From positions 1-10,635 of the forward strand of contig URMA01000097.1 of the NCBI GenBank assembly GCA_900548875.1: a stretch of 10,635 nt of DNA. Reading direction: 5' to 3'. A model generated the notes under the pieces. That model worked only from the letters and a program-made list of their open reading frames with translations. It made no database searches and was not told the DNA's origin. Shown one piece after another: positions 1-8,189 of the stretch (its first letter is position 1; every line of letters starts with the position of its first letter). The stretch is from an uncultured Porphyromonadaceae bacterium. GTDB taxonomy: Bacteria > Bacteroidota > Bacteroidia > Bacteroidales > Muribaculaceae. The position numbers and the translations under genes were made by a program.

Positions 1-534
1 ACGGCCGACATACAAAAAATGGCGCAACCAGACCTCATCACTCAAACTGTAATCCATTCCGTTATAGATACCGAATTCAGCTCCGAACGGAATCTTTTTT
101 GACTGATAGGACCCCTTGACGCCAATGTCAAACACGTTACCTACCTGCTTGGCAATGAAAGAGCGGTTGGCAAAAAGTCGAACATGAGGAGAGCGCGCGG
201 CATCAATTGAGATGGGGACACGAAACTGTCCGGCCGTCACCTTGAATTCATCACCTATATGAAATCGTGTGTATATATCGTGTGTTCTAATTTTCCCTTT
301 CTCACTTAAATTGATTTCAGCCTTATAGTCCAGGAAAGGTGCCAGCCAACCTTTCACTCCCACGCGGGCATCGCGAACCTGGAAACGGGCATTCTTCACG
401 TCGGTCTGATATTCATACTTTGCACGCAACGTACCGCAGACTTGCGGAATGTAGGAAAATTCCTTTTCTTCTTGCGAAAACGCAGAAGATACAAACCCTA
501 AAACGACTAAACTTGTCAGTAGAATTTTTCTCAT
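1..534 (-). CDS. Phosphate-selective porin O/P-like outer-membrane protein (N-terminal part, cut by window edge)
   Basis: Reading from an ATG at 534 on the minus strand gives 178 uninterrupted codons to the window edge, so only the N-terminus is present. Residues 1-20 form a signal peptide: a basic start (MRKILL), a hydrophobic core and an AFS|QE cleavage site. The mature part alternates polar and hydrophobic residues as beta-barrel strands do. It contains stretches typical of OprO/OprP-family porins in Bacteroidota: FQVRDARVGVKGW (about 51-63), FLDYKAEINLSEKG (about 67-80), VTAGQFRVPIS (about 99-109) and VFDIGVKGSY (about 134-143). The likely role is an outer-membrane diffusion channel for anions or small solutes; phosphate specificity cannot be inferred from the family name. 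There is no obvious Shine-Dalgarno, but a TAACTTTG -7 element lies 20 bp upstream. It is separated from the upstream DUF5686 gene by 131 bp and has its own promoter, so it need not share that gene's transcript. Confidence is good for a barrel porin and lower for the subfamily. Confidence 0.8.
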   Translation of the reverse strand, partial: MRKILLTSLVVLGFVSSAFSQEEKEFSYIPQVCGTLRAKYEYQTDVKNARFQVRDARVGVKGWLAPFLDYKAEINLSEKGKIRTHDIYTRFHIGDEFKVTAGQFRVPISIDAARSPHVRLFANRSFIAKQVGNVFDIGVKGSYQSKKIPFGAEFGIYNGMDYSLSDEVWLRHFLYVGR

Positions 535-554
535 AACGCATATTTTACTGAGCG

Positions 555-562
555 CAAAGTTA
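555..562 (-). promoter_or_regulatory. Predicted Bacteroidota-type -7 element (TAACTTTG) for the porin gene
   Basis: The minus strand reads TAACTTTG, matching the Bacteroidota primary-sigma consensus TAnnTTTG, 20 bp before the porin ATG. Transcription would start near 548, giving a leader of about 14 nt. No convincing -33 TTTG is seen at the usual 19-21 bp spacing, so the promoter may need an activator, possibly at the palindrome just upstream. The same octamer precedes two other minus-strand genes in the window, which supports the call. Confidence 0.6.
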
Positions 563-591
563 ATCATAGTATTTTTGCAGGATATAACAAA

Positions 592-610
592 TTTGTAACA
601 ATGTTACAAA
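592..610. promoter_or_regulatory. Perfect 19-bp palindrome, candidate transcription-factor operator
   Basis: The sequence TTTGTAACAATGTTACAAA has two perfect 9-bp arms around a single central A. It lies between the end of the DUF5686 gene and the porin promoter. Its centre is about 53 bp upstream of the predicted porin transcription start, a usual place for an activator or upstream repressor dimer. The TTGTAAC half-site has the shape of CRP/FNR-family sites, but the regulator is unknown. It is unlikely to be a terminator, because the spacer is too short for a comfortable hairpin loop and no long T run follows on the minus strand. Confidence 0.5.
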
Positions 611-665
611 AGTTATAGGATGTAAAAATCATTCACGAAACACAAACAATATGAGGCATTTCCCG

Positions 666-3239
666 CTAAAAAGAGAAGTGCATGGCGATGCGTACGCCGC
701 TCTTGTCGATACCGGGATTGTCGCGATAGGTCAGACGCCAAACGTAGTCCACCCGCAGAATCGTGAAGATATTGTCGATACCTGCCGACAATTCCATATA
801 AGGGACTTTATCCATCGGCTGGCAAATGGCATTGAGCGGGAATCGGAACAAGTCGTTGTTGTATTTCGGATTGTTGCGGTTGCTCCACGAGCCGTAAAGA
901 CCTTTGAACGATACCACCTCCCGAAGCTTCAGATATTTTATAAGGGGAATCCGGTTGAACAAGGCACCGTTGGCCCAATACGTGATGTCCCACGACAGAT
1001 ACTGATCGTTGACAAATTCCATCGCATTCATCAAAGCATACGATTCCGGTTGAATCGTATAGGCAAGATTGGCGTTCGGCAGCAGTAAATCGGGGAATGA
1101 CACTTGGCTCCACACTTTCCCTGCCTTCAAAATAATGTCGGTATATCCGAATGCCGAGAACCAGAAACGCTTCTGCACACTGAATTCCGTCTTGTTGACC
1201 GTGTTCCGGCTACCCAAAAATCCTTTAGGGCTGTAAGTCTGTGTCAAAAGAAAGACGGGAGCATCCAAATTGATGGGGATACGCGAGAAGCGGGCATCGT
1301 AGAATTTTTCGCCCGGAGCATAGCGCAAAGTAAGGTTGACCGATGCCTGGCTGTAGTTTTTGAACCAGTTCCCGTATCCGTCGATGAATGGCAACCAGGG
1401 AGTTGCCTCTTCAATCTGATGCTTCAAATTGAGCGCAAAAGAGAATCCGCTGAGAAACTCATGCTTATATTCCAGTTCCGTCAGACGACGATATACCACC
1501 TTGTCGTTTTTCTGCCGTTTCCATGCCACAAATATATTGTCCATATTCGTAAACATATACTGCTGGCCAAGCTGGTCGATGTCATACTTGTGGTGCAGAC
1601 GCAACGACTTTATCGGGAACTCTTTGGCATGATACTTTTTGTCGACAAACGAATACTCGAGCTCACCGTCATATTTAAACACATTGTCGCGCGTTCCATA
1701 GGCCACATAGCCTTTGGCAAACAAACGCTTGTTGAGGTTGGCCGTAGTCATGCCGCCCACCCTCAAACGGACACCTTCCACAGTGTTGCCGCTGATAGTC
1801 GTATTCATTGGACCGAAATCGAACTTGCTCACCTCCTGTGAACCCGTCGGGATATACCCTGACACCAGAACAGATATCACCTTTTCAGTCCAATAGAACA
1901 CCGGAACCGAACGCAACTGCGCCAGCAGCTTTTCTATGGAGTTTTCATTTTTCTTAATCGGGACCATACGGTGTTCCTGCCAATACTCGTCAGGCATGAA
2001 TCGGGCATCGGCGAGTTCTACGACCTTGCCTTCTGCGTGGAACACAGAATCCGTAGCCGGAGCCTCAAACGAATAATTCCGATAGTTGGTATTTTTTCTC
2101 GCATACAGGCCCTGAGTTCCGGGCAATATCGAAAATTCCACCGTCATGTCGTCCTTCGTCTTCAGTCTGCTGCCGTCGGGAGCTTTCACAAAATCCTGCT
2201 CAATCAGCATGTTGTCGACATAATTCAAATTGATGGCTTTCGGCACATTCAACTTTACTTTTTTAATGAACAGGGTTGTATCATTTTCAGGAACATACAG
2301 ACGACCAAGAAAGCCGAACGTGCGGTTGTTGAACGGAGAAAAGCTCAATTCAATGCAGCGTACGCCGTCCACGTCAATCGTATCGGTCAAATAATATTTG
2401 TAGAAATTCGTACCGAATCTCGACAGCGGACTGACAAAACGGTTCTGAAGGATGGCTATGTTATTGTCAAAGATGTCCACTTCCCGGAAAACGTCCTCCA
2501 CAAAAGTCTTCACGCTTTCCTCGTCAAAGATTTCGTCGACTCCTGCGTGCTTGACACCCGTGATGAATTCCTTTTCCGAATGAGGCGATTTGCGATAATA
2601 GTTATTGGAAAATTTTTCCGTGACCGACACATTCAGAATAGGCTTGCCCGACACTTCGGATGTATCCAGATAGTCGAACACGAACTTGAATTTCTTGAAG
2701 AGCCACTTGTCTTTCTGTTTTTCGGAAAAATCGTTCAGTGCAAACGTCGTCTTTTCGTATTTGTCGTAAGAGCAGTAATCATGATTCTTCGGATCGTACA
2801 TCTGACGTCGGGCTATCAACTTTTCCACAAAAGCGACAGCCGGATTGTTCTTTTTCGAATAGGCTTCCTTGCCCGGCTTGACGACAACTTCCTTCAAAGC
2901 CACCCCGGTAGGCACCAATTCAATAAGCAATTCGTTGTCATGGCCTTTGTCAACAAAAATCTCCTTGGGCGTATAGCCCATCGTTGAAACACGTACATTA
3001 ATAAAATTTACCTTGGTGGTCAAATCGAACGAACCGTTCTCGTCGGTCTGCACCCCAAAGTCCGACCCTTTGAGAAACACCGCCGTGAAAGGTAATGGCT
3101 CACGGGTAAGCGAATCCACCACAAGGCCTTTGATATGAGTAGGAACCACAGGCTTTTGAGCTGACATGTCAGCCCATCCCAAGCCTATGAACAGAATTCC
3201 TAAAACAACCAATTTTATCAATTTTCTCTCAATATTCAT
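666..3239 (-). CDS. DUF5686 outer-membrane protein with carboxypeptidase-regulatory-like domain
   Basis: The product is 857 residues. Residues 1-28 are a signal peptide with a hydrophobic core (KLVVLGILFIGLGWA) and likely cleavage after SAQ. Residues about 35-110 form a CarboxypepD_reg-like beta-sandwich: IKGLVVDSLTREPLPFTAVF, then QTDENGSFDL, then a GYTPKEI turn. A linker (VALKEVVVKPGKEAYSKKNNPA, about 113-134) leads into a long region matching the DUF5686 family. The C-terminal half is rich in alternating beta-strand segments and the chain ends in Phe, the usual signal for insertion by the BAM complex. It is therefore probably an outer-membrane barrel. The N-terminal domain resembles that of SusC-like transporters, but I see no TonB plug domain. 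The substrate or role is unknown; the family is widespread in Bacteroidota. The ATG at 3239 is preceded by AAAGGTGG and by a TAACTTTG element. The length is normal and I see no frameshift. Confidence 0.85.
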   Translation of the reverse strand: MNIERKLIKLVVLGILFIGLGWADMSAQKPVVPTHIKGLVVDSLTREPLPFTAVFLKGSDFGVQTDENGSFDLTTKVNFINVRVSTMGYTPKEIFVDKGHDNELLIELVPTGVALKEVVVKPGKEAYSKKNNPAVAFVEKLIARRQMYDPKNHDYCSYDKYEKTTFALNDFSEKQKDKWLFKKFKFVFDYLDTSEVSGKPILNVSVTEKFSNNYYRKSPHSEKEFITGVKHAGVDEIFDEESVKTFVEDVFREVDIFDNNIAILQNRFVSPLSRFGTNFYKYYLTDTIDVDGVRCIELSFSPFNNRTFGFLGRLYVPENDTTLFIKKVKLNVPKAINLNYVDNMLIEQDFVKAPDGSRLKTKDDMTVEFSILPGTQGLYARKNTNYRNYSFEAPATDSVFHAEGKVVELADARFMPDEYWQEHRMVPIKKNENSIEKLLAQLRSVPVFYWTEKVISVLVSGYIPTGSQEVSKFDFGPMNTTISGNTVEGVRLRVGGMTTANLNKRLFAKGYVAYGTRDNVFKYDGELEYSFVDKKYHAKEFPIKSLRLHHKYDIDQLGQQYMFTNMDNIFVAWKRQKNDKVVYRRLTELEYKHEFLSGFSFALNLKHQIEEATPWLPFIDGYGNWFKNYSQASVNLTLRYAPGEKFYDARFSRIPINLDAPVFLLTQTYSPKGFLGSRNTVNKTEFSVQKRFWFSAFGYTDIILKAGKVWSQVSFPDLLLPNANLAYTIQPESYALMNAMEFVNDQYLSWDITYWANGALFNRIPLIKYLKLREVVSFKGLYGSWSNRNNPKYNNDLFRFPLNAICQPMDKVPYMELSAGIDNIFTILRVDYVWRLTYRDNPGIDKSGVRIAMHFSF

Positions 3240-3280
3240 ACATAGCCACCTTTATGTGCTTGTTAATTTTTTCCGTTATG

Positions 3281-3288
3281 CAAAGTTA
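3281..3288 (-). promoter_or_regulatory. Predicted -7 element (TAACTTTG) for the DUF5686 gene
   Basis: The minus strand reads TAACTTTG, a match to TAnnTTTG, 41 bp upstream of the ATG at 3239. The predicted start is near 3274 with a leader of about 35 nt. A good -33 TTTG is not evident. The intergenic space (3240-3367) is shared with the divergent CYTH gene, for which only a weak TTGATTTG (3340-3347, plus strand) could serve as a -7 element. Confidence 0.55.
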
Positions 3289-3367
3289 AAGACTTTTGTC
3301 CATATCTTTTTTTCCTTAATTTCGCAAAAAATATTCTATTTGATTTGCTAATCTTATTATAGTAGTC

Positions 3368-3847
3368 ATGTCCATTGAAATAGAGCACAAATATCTCACA
3401 AGCAACGATTCTTATAAAGAAATGGCTGTCAGCCGACAACGAATCAGCCAAGGCTACCTCTCACGCGACAAGGAACGGACTGTCAGAATCCGCATAAAGG
3501 ACGAAAAAGGGTTCATCACAGTTAAGACACGCAACATCGGGGATGCCCGCAACGAATTTGAATACGAAATTCCTTTTGCCGATGCCGAAGCACTTTTGAA
3601 AGTATGCCTGCCACCTGTCATCCAAAAGACGCGTTACCTGGTACCGTTCGGTAATTTCTTATGGGAAATCGACGAATTTGAAGGCGCGCTCGAGGGCGTT
3701 ACACTGGCAGAAATCGAATTGCCTGACAGCGACACCCGCTACCCTCTCCCCCCTTTTGTCGGTGAAAATGTAACCGGCAAGCCGGAATATTACAATTCAA
3801 ACATACACCGGCTCGCCAAAGGCTATTCTAACGAAGGTCAAGACTGA
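3368..3847 (+). CDS. CYTH domain protein, probable inorganic triphosphatase-like enzyme
   Basis: The product is 159 residues and consists of a single CYTH (CyaB/thiamine triphosphatase) tunnel fold. The family's charged residues appear in order: the N-terminal ExExK signature (E4, E6, K8 in EIEHK), R40/R42 (VRIR), K53 (TVK), E65/E67 (FEYEIP), K87/R89 (KTRY), E100/D102 (WEIDEFEG) and E115/E117 (AEIEL). Acidic residues would bind the metal and basic residues the triphosphate. In bacteria such short CYTH proteins are usually cytoplasmic tripolyphosphatases or other organic or inorganic triphosphatases; class IV adenylate cyclase activity is the alternative. The exact substrate cannot be told from sequence. 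The ATG lacks a Shine-Dalgarno, as is usual in this phylum. The gene is divergent from DUF5686 and its last 20 bp overlap the 3' end of the methyltransferase gene on the other strand. Confidence 0.88.
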   Translation: MSIEIEHKYLTSNDSYKEMAVSRQRISQGYLSRDKERTVRIRIKDEKGFITVKTRNIGDARNEFEYEIPFADAEALLKVCLPPVIQKTRYLVPFGNFLWEIDEFEGALEGVTLAEIELPDSDTRYPLPPFVGENVTGKPEYYNSNIHRLAKGYSNEGQD

Positions 3848-5237
3848 CCACATTTTCCACATGATGGGTATGGGGGAACATGTCGACCGGCTGCACCTCC
3901 CGCACCCTATATTTGACATCCAACAGCGCCAAATCGCGAGCCTGTGTCGCTGGATTGCAACTGACATAGACAATGCGTTTCGGAGCCGCATTCAAGATTA
4001 CGTTAACGACATCCTCGTGCATTCCGGCACGGGGAGGGTCGATGATCATCACATCGGGATGGCCATGTTCAGCCACAAAACCGTCGGTAAGCACATCTTT
4101 CATATCGCCCGCATAGAAAAGCGTATTTTCTATGCCGTTCACTTTGGAATTGAGTTTGGCATCCTCGATGGCTTCCGGCACATATTCGATTCCTACCACC
4201 TGACGAGCCTGACGGGCCACGAAATTGGCAATCGTTCCCGTACCCGTATACAGGTCATAGACAAGTTCATTTCCGGTCAGTTCTGCCATGCGGCGGGCCA
4301 CCTTATATAATTCATAGGCCTGAAGCGAATTTGTCTGATAAAACGATTTCGGACCGATACGGAATGTCAGTCCCTCCATTTCTTCATTTATATAGTCACG
4401 GCCACGGTAGGTAATCACTTCCTGGTCTCCAATCGTGTCGTTCACTTTCAGGTTGACCACATACAGCAGCGACGTGATTTGCGGGAATTTTTCAGCGATG
4501 GCCGACATAACATCTTCAATCGCCACCATATTGTTCTCGCCAAACACCACGATAAGCATCACTTCTCCAGTGCTGGCAATACGCACCATCAGCGTACGCA
4601 TCAGTCCGTTTTGTGCTTTCAAATCATAAAAAGTATAGCCTTTTTCCAAGGTATACTGACGGATAAACAGACGCAATTCGTTGGACAAGTCGTCCTGCAA
4701 CCAGCACTTCTTTATATCAAGCACCTTGTCGAACGCACCGGGAATGTGGAAGCCAAGCGCGTTTCTGTCGGGAAACTCCTTGCCGCTTCGCAAATCTTCA
4801 AACGTAATCCAGCATTTATTGGAAAACGTGTACTCCAGCTTGTTTCGGTAGCAGGTAGTTTGCCGCGAACCCAAAATAGGATTGATTTCAGGCAACTCCA
4901 CTTTGGCAATGCGGGTCAACGCATCGCACACCTGCTTGCGCTTATACATCAGTTGGTCCTCATAAGGAATATGCTGCCATTTACATCCGCCACAAACGCC
5001 GAAGTGTTCACACATCGGTTCTACTCTCCGCGGCGACGGCTCTACCATACGGACAATGTGTCCTTCCGCATAGCTACGTTTTTTCTTGTCAACTTTGACG
5101 TCAACAATGTCACCGGGCGCACCAAAGGGAACAAAAAGTACCATATCGTTCACTCTGGCAAGACTTTTGCCCTCTGCCGCCACATCTGTTATCTGTACGC
5201 CCTCCAATACGGGCAATTCTTTTCGTTTTCGTGCCAA
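3828..5237 (-). CDS. rlmD: 23S rRNA (uracil-C5)-methyltransferase, RlmD/RumA family
   Basis: The product is 469 residues, a SAM-dependent RNA m5U methyltransferase expected to act on 23S rRNA (U1939 in E. coli numbering). Residues about 8-66 form a TRAM RNA-binding domain. C76, C82 and C85 (CEHFGVCGGC) plus C178 give the four ligands of the 4Fe-4S cluster typical of RumA. The Rossmann methyltransferase domain has its SAM loop at 328-336 (DLYTGTGTI) and an acidic strand end at E351. It carries DPPR at 400-403, the catalytic nucleophile C427 in SCNP, and the general-base glutamate E461 in HVENV. All key residues are present and the length is normal. TrmA-type and RlmC/RlmCD paralogues are the alternatives: the Fe-S cluster argues against TrmA, but which 23S uridine (U747 or U1939) is modified cannot be decided by eye. 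It is transcribed from its own promoter, divergent from ppdK. Confidence 0.93.
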   Translation of the reverse strand: MARKRKELPVLEGVQITDVAAEGKSLARVNDMVLFVPFGAPGDIVDVKVDKKKRSYAEGHIVRMVEPSPRRVEPMCEHFGVCGGCKWQHIPYEDQLMYKRKQVCDALTRIAKVELPEINPILGSRQTTCYRNKLEYTFSNKCWITFEDLRSGKEFPDRNALGFHIPGAFDKVLDIKKCWLQDDLSNELRLFIRQYTLEKGYTFYDLKAQNGLMRTLMVRIASTGEVMLIVVFGENNMVAIEDVMSAIAEKFPQITSLLYVVNLKVNDTIGDQEVITYRGRDYINEEMEGLTFRIGPKSFYQTNSLQAYELYKVARRMAELTGNELVYDLYTGTGTIANFVARQARQVVGIEYVPEAIEDAKLNSKVNGIENTLFYAGDMKDVLTDGFVAEHGHPDVMIIDPPRAGMHEDVVNVILNAAPKRIVYVSCNPATQARDLALLDVKYRVREVQPVDMFPHTHHVENVVSLDLR

Positions 5238-5270
5238 TTTACTTTCGTTTTGATATTAACAAATCCCTTG

Positions 5271-5278
5271 CAAAGTTA
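5271..5278 (-). promoter_or_regulatory. Predicted -7 element (TAACTTTG) for the rRNA methyltransferase gene
   Basis: The minus strand reads TAACTTTG, 33 bp upstream of the ATG at 5237, with a predicted start near 5264 and a leader of about 27 nt. A TTTTACG lies about 20 bp further upstream and may stand in for the -33 TTTG. The octamer is identical to those before the porin and DUF5686 genes. Confidence 0.6.
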
Positions 5279-5359
5279 CGTATTTATTATTTTACTTTCG
5301 TAAAACCCGAAAAATAAATAACATTTCTTTCATTTTTCTCATTATAAATTTTCCAGTTC

Positions 5360-5414
5360 AACTGAATTCATTTATATTTGCATACCATTGAAAAATTTGA
5401 AACTGAATTAATTT
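5360..5414 (+). repeat. Short direct repeats around the ppdK promoter and leader
   Basis: AACTGAATTCATTT (5360-5373) recurs as AACTGAATTAATTT (5401-5414), 13 of 14 bases identical with a 41-bp offset. The first copy abuts the -7 element and the second lies in the predicted 5' leader. They could be paired regulator sites, or chance similarity in AT-rich DNA. Confidence 0.3.
5373..5380 (+). promoter_or_regulatory. Predicted -7 element (TATATTTG) for ppdK
   Basis: TATATTTG matches TAnnTTTG. A TTTT at about 5349-5352 sits 20 bp upstream, a near match to the -33 TTTG at normal spacing. Transcription would start near 5387, leaving an AT-rich leader of about 68 nt before the ATG at 5455. The leader contains repeats of AATTTGAAA (5394-5402 and 5410-5418). 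There is no clear Shine-Dalgarno; AAAGA just before the ATG is at best weak. Confidence 0.5.
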
Positions 5415-5454
5415 GAAATTGTATTATATAACTAACACTTAACCTCATTAAAGA

Positions 5455-8169
5455 ATGAAGCGAATTTATACTTTCGGTAACGGCCAGGCAGAAGGACGTG
5501 CCGATATGAAAAACTTGCTCGGTGGTAAAGGTGCAAACCTTGCTGAAATGAACCTTATCGGGGTTCCAGTTCCTCCGGGTTTCACTATCACAACTGAAGT
5601 CTGCACAGAATACAATACTCTCGGCCGCGAAGCCGTTGTAAAACTTCTTGATGAAGACGTTAAAAAATCTGTGGCTCACATTGAAAAACTTACCGGCAAC
5701 AAATTTGGCGATGCAACCAATCCTCTTTTGGTTTCTGTTCGTTCAGGTGCTCGCGTTTCCATGCCGGGTATGATGGATACAGTCCTTAACCTTGGTATCA
5801 ACGATACTGTTGTTGAAGCATTGTCAGCAAAATCAGGCAATCCGCGTTTCGCTTGGGACAGCTACCGCCGTTTCGTTCAGATGTACGGTGATGTTGTTCT
5901 TGGCATGAAACCGAAATCAAAACAGGATATTGATCCTTTCGAAGAAATTCTTGAAGCGGTTAAGGAAGAAAAAGGCGTTAAGAATGATACAGAACTTACG
6001 GTTGACGACTTAAAGGGACTTGTTGTTAAATTTAAGGCTGCCGTAAAGAAAAGCACAGGAAAAGATTTCCCGGAATCTGCTTGGGAACAACTTTGGGGTG
6101 CCATCTACGCTGTATTCGACAGCTGGATGAACGAACGCGCTATCCTCTACCGTCGCATGAACCAAATCCCGGAAGAATGGGGAACTGCCGTTAACGTGCA
6201 GGCAATGGTTTACGGTAACATGGGCGAATCTTCCGCTACAGGTGTTGCCTTCACTCGCGATGCTGCTACTGGTGAAGACATTTTCAATGGTGAATATCTT
6301 ATCAACGCACAAGGTGAAGACGTTGTTGCCGGTGTACGTACTCCGCAACAAATCACAATCGAGGGTTCTCGCCGTTGGGCTGCTCTCCAGGGAATTTCGG
6401 AAGAAGAACGTGCTTCCAAATATCCTTCTTTGGAAGAATCCATGCCGGAATGTGCTAAGGAACTTATCGAAACTCAACAGAAACTCGAAGACTACTTCAA
6501 AGATATGCAGGACCTTGAGTTCACTATCCAAGATGGTAAACTCTGGCTGCTCCAGACACGTAACGGCAAGCGCACCGGTGCTGCTATGGTAAAGATTGCC
6601 ATGGATATGCTCCGTGCCGGCGAAATTGACGAAAAGACAGCGTTGAAGAGAATGGAGCCGCAAAAGCTCGACGAACTCCTCCACCCGATTTTCGACAAGG
6701 ACGACTTGAAACGTGCCGTAACTGTTGCTAAAGGTCTGCCGGCTTCTCCGGGTGCTGCAACAGGTCAAATCGTATTCTTCGCCGACGATGCTGAAGCATG
6801 GGCCGAAATGAAGAGAAAAGTTGTCATGGTTCGTATCGAGACTTCACCGGAAGACCTCCGCGGTATGACAGTCGCTCAAGGTATCCTGACAGCTCGTGGC
6901 GGTATGACATCTCACGCTGCCGTTGTTGCCCGCGGTATGGGTAAATGCTGTGTATCAGGTGCCGGCGAAATCAAGGTCGACTACAAAGAGAAGACAGTTG
7001 AAATGGGCGGTAAAGTTTACCACGAAGGCGACTGGATTTCTTTGAACGGTTCTACAGGTGACGTTTACGACGGACAAGTTCCGACCGTTGACGCTGAACT
7101 TTCAGGCGACTTCGCTGCTATCATGAACCTTGCCGACAAGTTCACAAAGGTTGACGTACGTACGAATGCCGACTCTCCACGCGATGCTTTGGTAGCCCGC
7201 AAATTCGGTGCTAAAGGTATCGGTCTTTGCCGTACAGAACACATGTTCTTCGAAGGCGAACGCATCAAGGCCATGCGCGAAATGATTCTTTCAAGCACAA
7301 CAGAAGGCCGCCGCATTGCTCTTGACAAACTTCTTCCGATGCAACGTGCAGATTTCAAGGGTATCTTCGAAGCAATGGACGGACTTGGCGTGACTATCCG
7401 TCTGCTCGATCCTCCTTTGCACGAATTCGTTCCTCATCAGCTGGCTACTCAAAAGGAATTGGCTGAGGAAATGGGCATTTCCGTTGAAAAGGTGAAGAGC
7501 ATCTGCGACTCTTTGGAAGAATTCAACCCGATGTTGGGTCACCGTGGTTGCCGTCTGGGCAATACATATCCGGAAATCACAGAAATGCAGGCTCGCGCCA
7601 TCATCGAAGCAGCTATCGAATGTAAGCAAAACGGCATCGACGTTCATCCGGAAATCATGGTTCCTCTCGTAGGTGTTGTGAAAGAATTGGAAATGCAGAG
7701 CGAAATCATCAACCGTACAGCTCAAAAGGTATTCGAAGAAAAAGGTACTTCTGTAGCTTACAAGATCGGTACAATGATTGAAGTTCCGCGTGCAGCATTA
7801 GTTGCTGACCAAATCGCAAAATACGCCGACTTCTTCTCTTTCGGTACAAACGACTTGACACAGATGACATTCGGTTACTCTCGCGACGATGCTCCTAAGT
7901 TCTTGAAATATTACAAGGAACTGGGTATCATCAAGACTGATCCGTTCGAAGTGCTCGACCAGGAAGGTGTAGGACAACTCGTTGAAATGGGTACTCGCAA
8001 AGGCCGTTCAACAAAGGCCGACCTCAAGGTTGGTATCTGTGGCGAACACGGTGGTGAACCTTCTTCTGTGAAGTTCTGCGCTAAGCTCGGCATGAATTAC
8101 GTTTCCTGCTCACCGTTCCGTGTGCCTATTGCACGCGTAGCAGCCGCACAAGCAGCAATCGAAGACTAA
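5455..8169 (+). CDS. ppdK: Pyruvate, phosphate dikinase
   Basis: The product is 904 residues and catalyses the reversible conversion of pyruvate, ATP and Pi to PEP, AMP and PPi in the cytoplasm. In anaerobes it often serves glycolysis or gluconeogenesis with PPi. Residues 1 to about 370 form the ATP-grasp domain, opening with LLGGKGANLAEM (21-32) and including SVRSGARVSMPGMMDT (94-109). The swinging phosphohistidine domain (about 390-540) has TAxGGMTSHAAVVARG with catalytic H487; T485 matches the position phosphorylated by the plant regulatory protein. The C-terminal TIM barrel (about 545-904) binds PEP/pyruvate and has CRTEHMF (592-598), GTNDLTQMTFGYSRDD (797-812) and CGEHGGEPSS with the acid/base C862. 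All key residues are present. The length fits Bacteroidales PPDK, slightly longer than the clostridial enzyme. Codon use is regular, as in a well-expressed gene. The gene appears monocistronic, because a strong terminator follows 20 bp after the stop. Confidence 0.97.
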   Translation: MKRIYTFGNGQAEGRADMKNLLGGKGANLAEMNLIGVPVPPGFTITTEVCTEYNTLGREAVVKLLDEDVKKSVAHIEKLTGNKFGDATNPLLVSVRSGARVSMPGMMDTVLNLGINDTVVEALSAKSGNPRFAWDSYRRFVQMYGDVVLGMKPKSKQDIDPFEEILEAVKEEKGVKNDTELTVDDLKGLVVKFKAAVKKSTGKDFPESAWEQLWGAIYAVFDSWMNERAILYRRMNQIPEEWGTAVNVQAMVYGNMGESSATGVAFTRDAATGEDIFNGEYLINAQGEDVVAGVRTPQQITIEGSRRWAALQGISEEERASKYPSLEESMPECAKELIETQQKLEDYFKDMQDLEFTIQDGKLWLLQTRNGKRTGAAMVKIAMDMLRAGEIDEKTALKRMEPQKLDELLHPIFDKDDLKRAVTVAKGLPASPGAATGQIVFFADDAEAWAEMKRKVVMVRIETSPEDLRGMTVAQGILTARGGMTSHAAVVARGMGKCCVSGAGEIKVDYKEKTVEMGGKVYHEGDWISLNGSTGDVYDGQVPTVDAELSGDFAAIMNLADKFTKVDVRTNADSPRDALVARKFGAKGIGLCRTEHMFFEGERIKAMREMILSSTTEGRRIALDKLLPMQRADFKGIFEAMDGLGVTIRLLDPPLHEFVPHQLATQKELAEEMGISVEKVKSICDSLEEFNPMLGHRGCRLGNTYPEITEMQARAIIEAAIECKQNGIDVHPEIMVPLVGVVKELEMQSEIINRTAQKVFEEKGTSVAYKIGTMIEVPRAALVADQIAKYADFFSFGTNDLTQMTFGYSRDDAPKFLKYYKELGIIKTDPFEVLDQEGVGQLVEMGTRKGRSTKADLKVGICGEHGGEPSSVKFCAKLGMNYVSCSPFRVPIARVAAAQAAIED

Positions 8170-8189
8170 TCTTGTATAATAACTATATT

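Noticed and set aside
592..610. Palindrome read as a terminator for the DUF5686 gene
   Set aside because: The one-base centre leaves almost no loop, the stem is AT-rich and no sustained T run follows on the minus strand.
1971..2987. 338-codon open frame on the plus strand inside the DUF5686 gene
   Set aside because: It is fully antisense to a well-supported gene, has no recognisable domain, and its His/Arg/Ile/Val-rich composition is that of a reverse-strand shadow.
5238..5301. Direct repeat TTTACTTTCGT at 5238-5248 and 5291-5301 flanking the rlmD promoter
   Set aside because: An 11-mer repeat pair is expected by chance several times in a window of this size, and one copy is partly in the rlmD leader; no further structure supports a role.
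4479..5303. 274-codon open frame on the plus strand antisense to rlmD
   Set aside because: The rlmD frame carries all catalytic and Fe-S residues; the antisense frame has no family features and runs through the rlmD promoter.
6010..6768. 252-codon minus-strand open frame inside ppdK
   Set aside because: It lies within the conserved ATP-grasp and linker regions of ppdK and reflects codon bias, not a gene.
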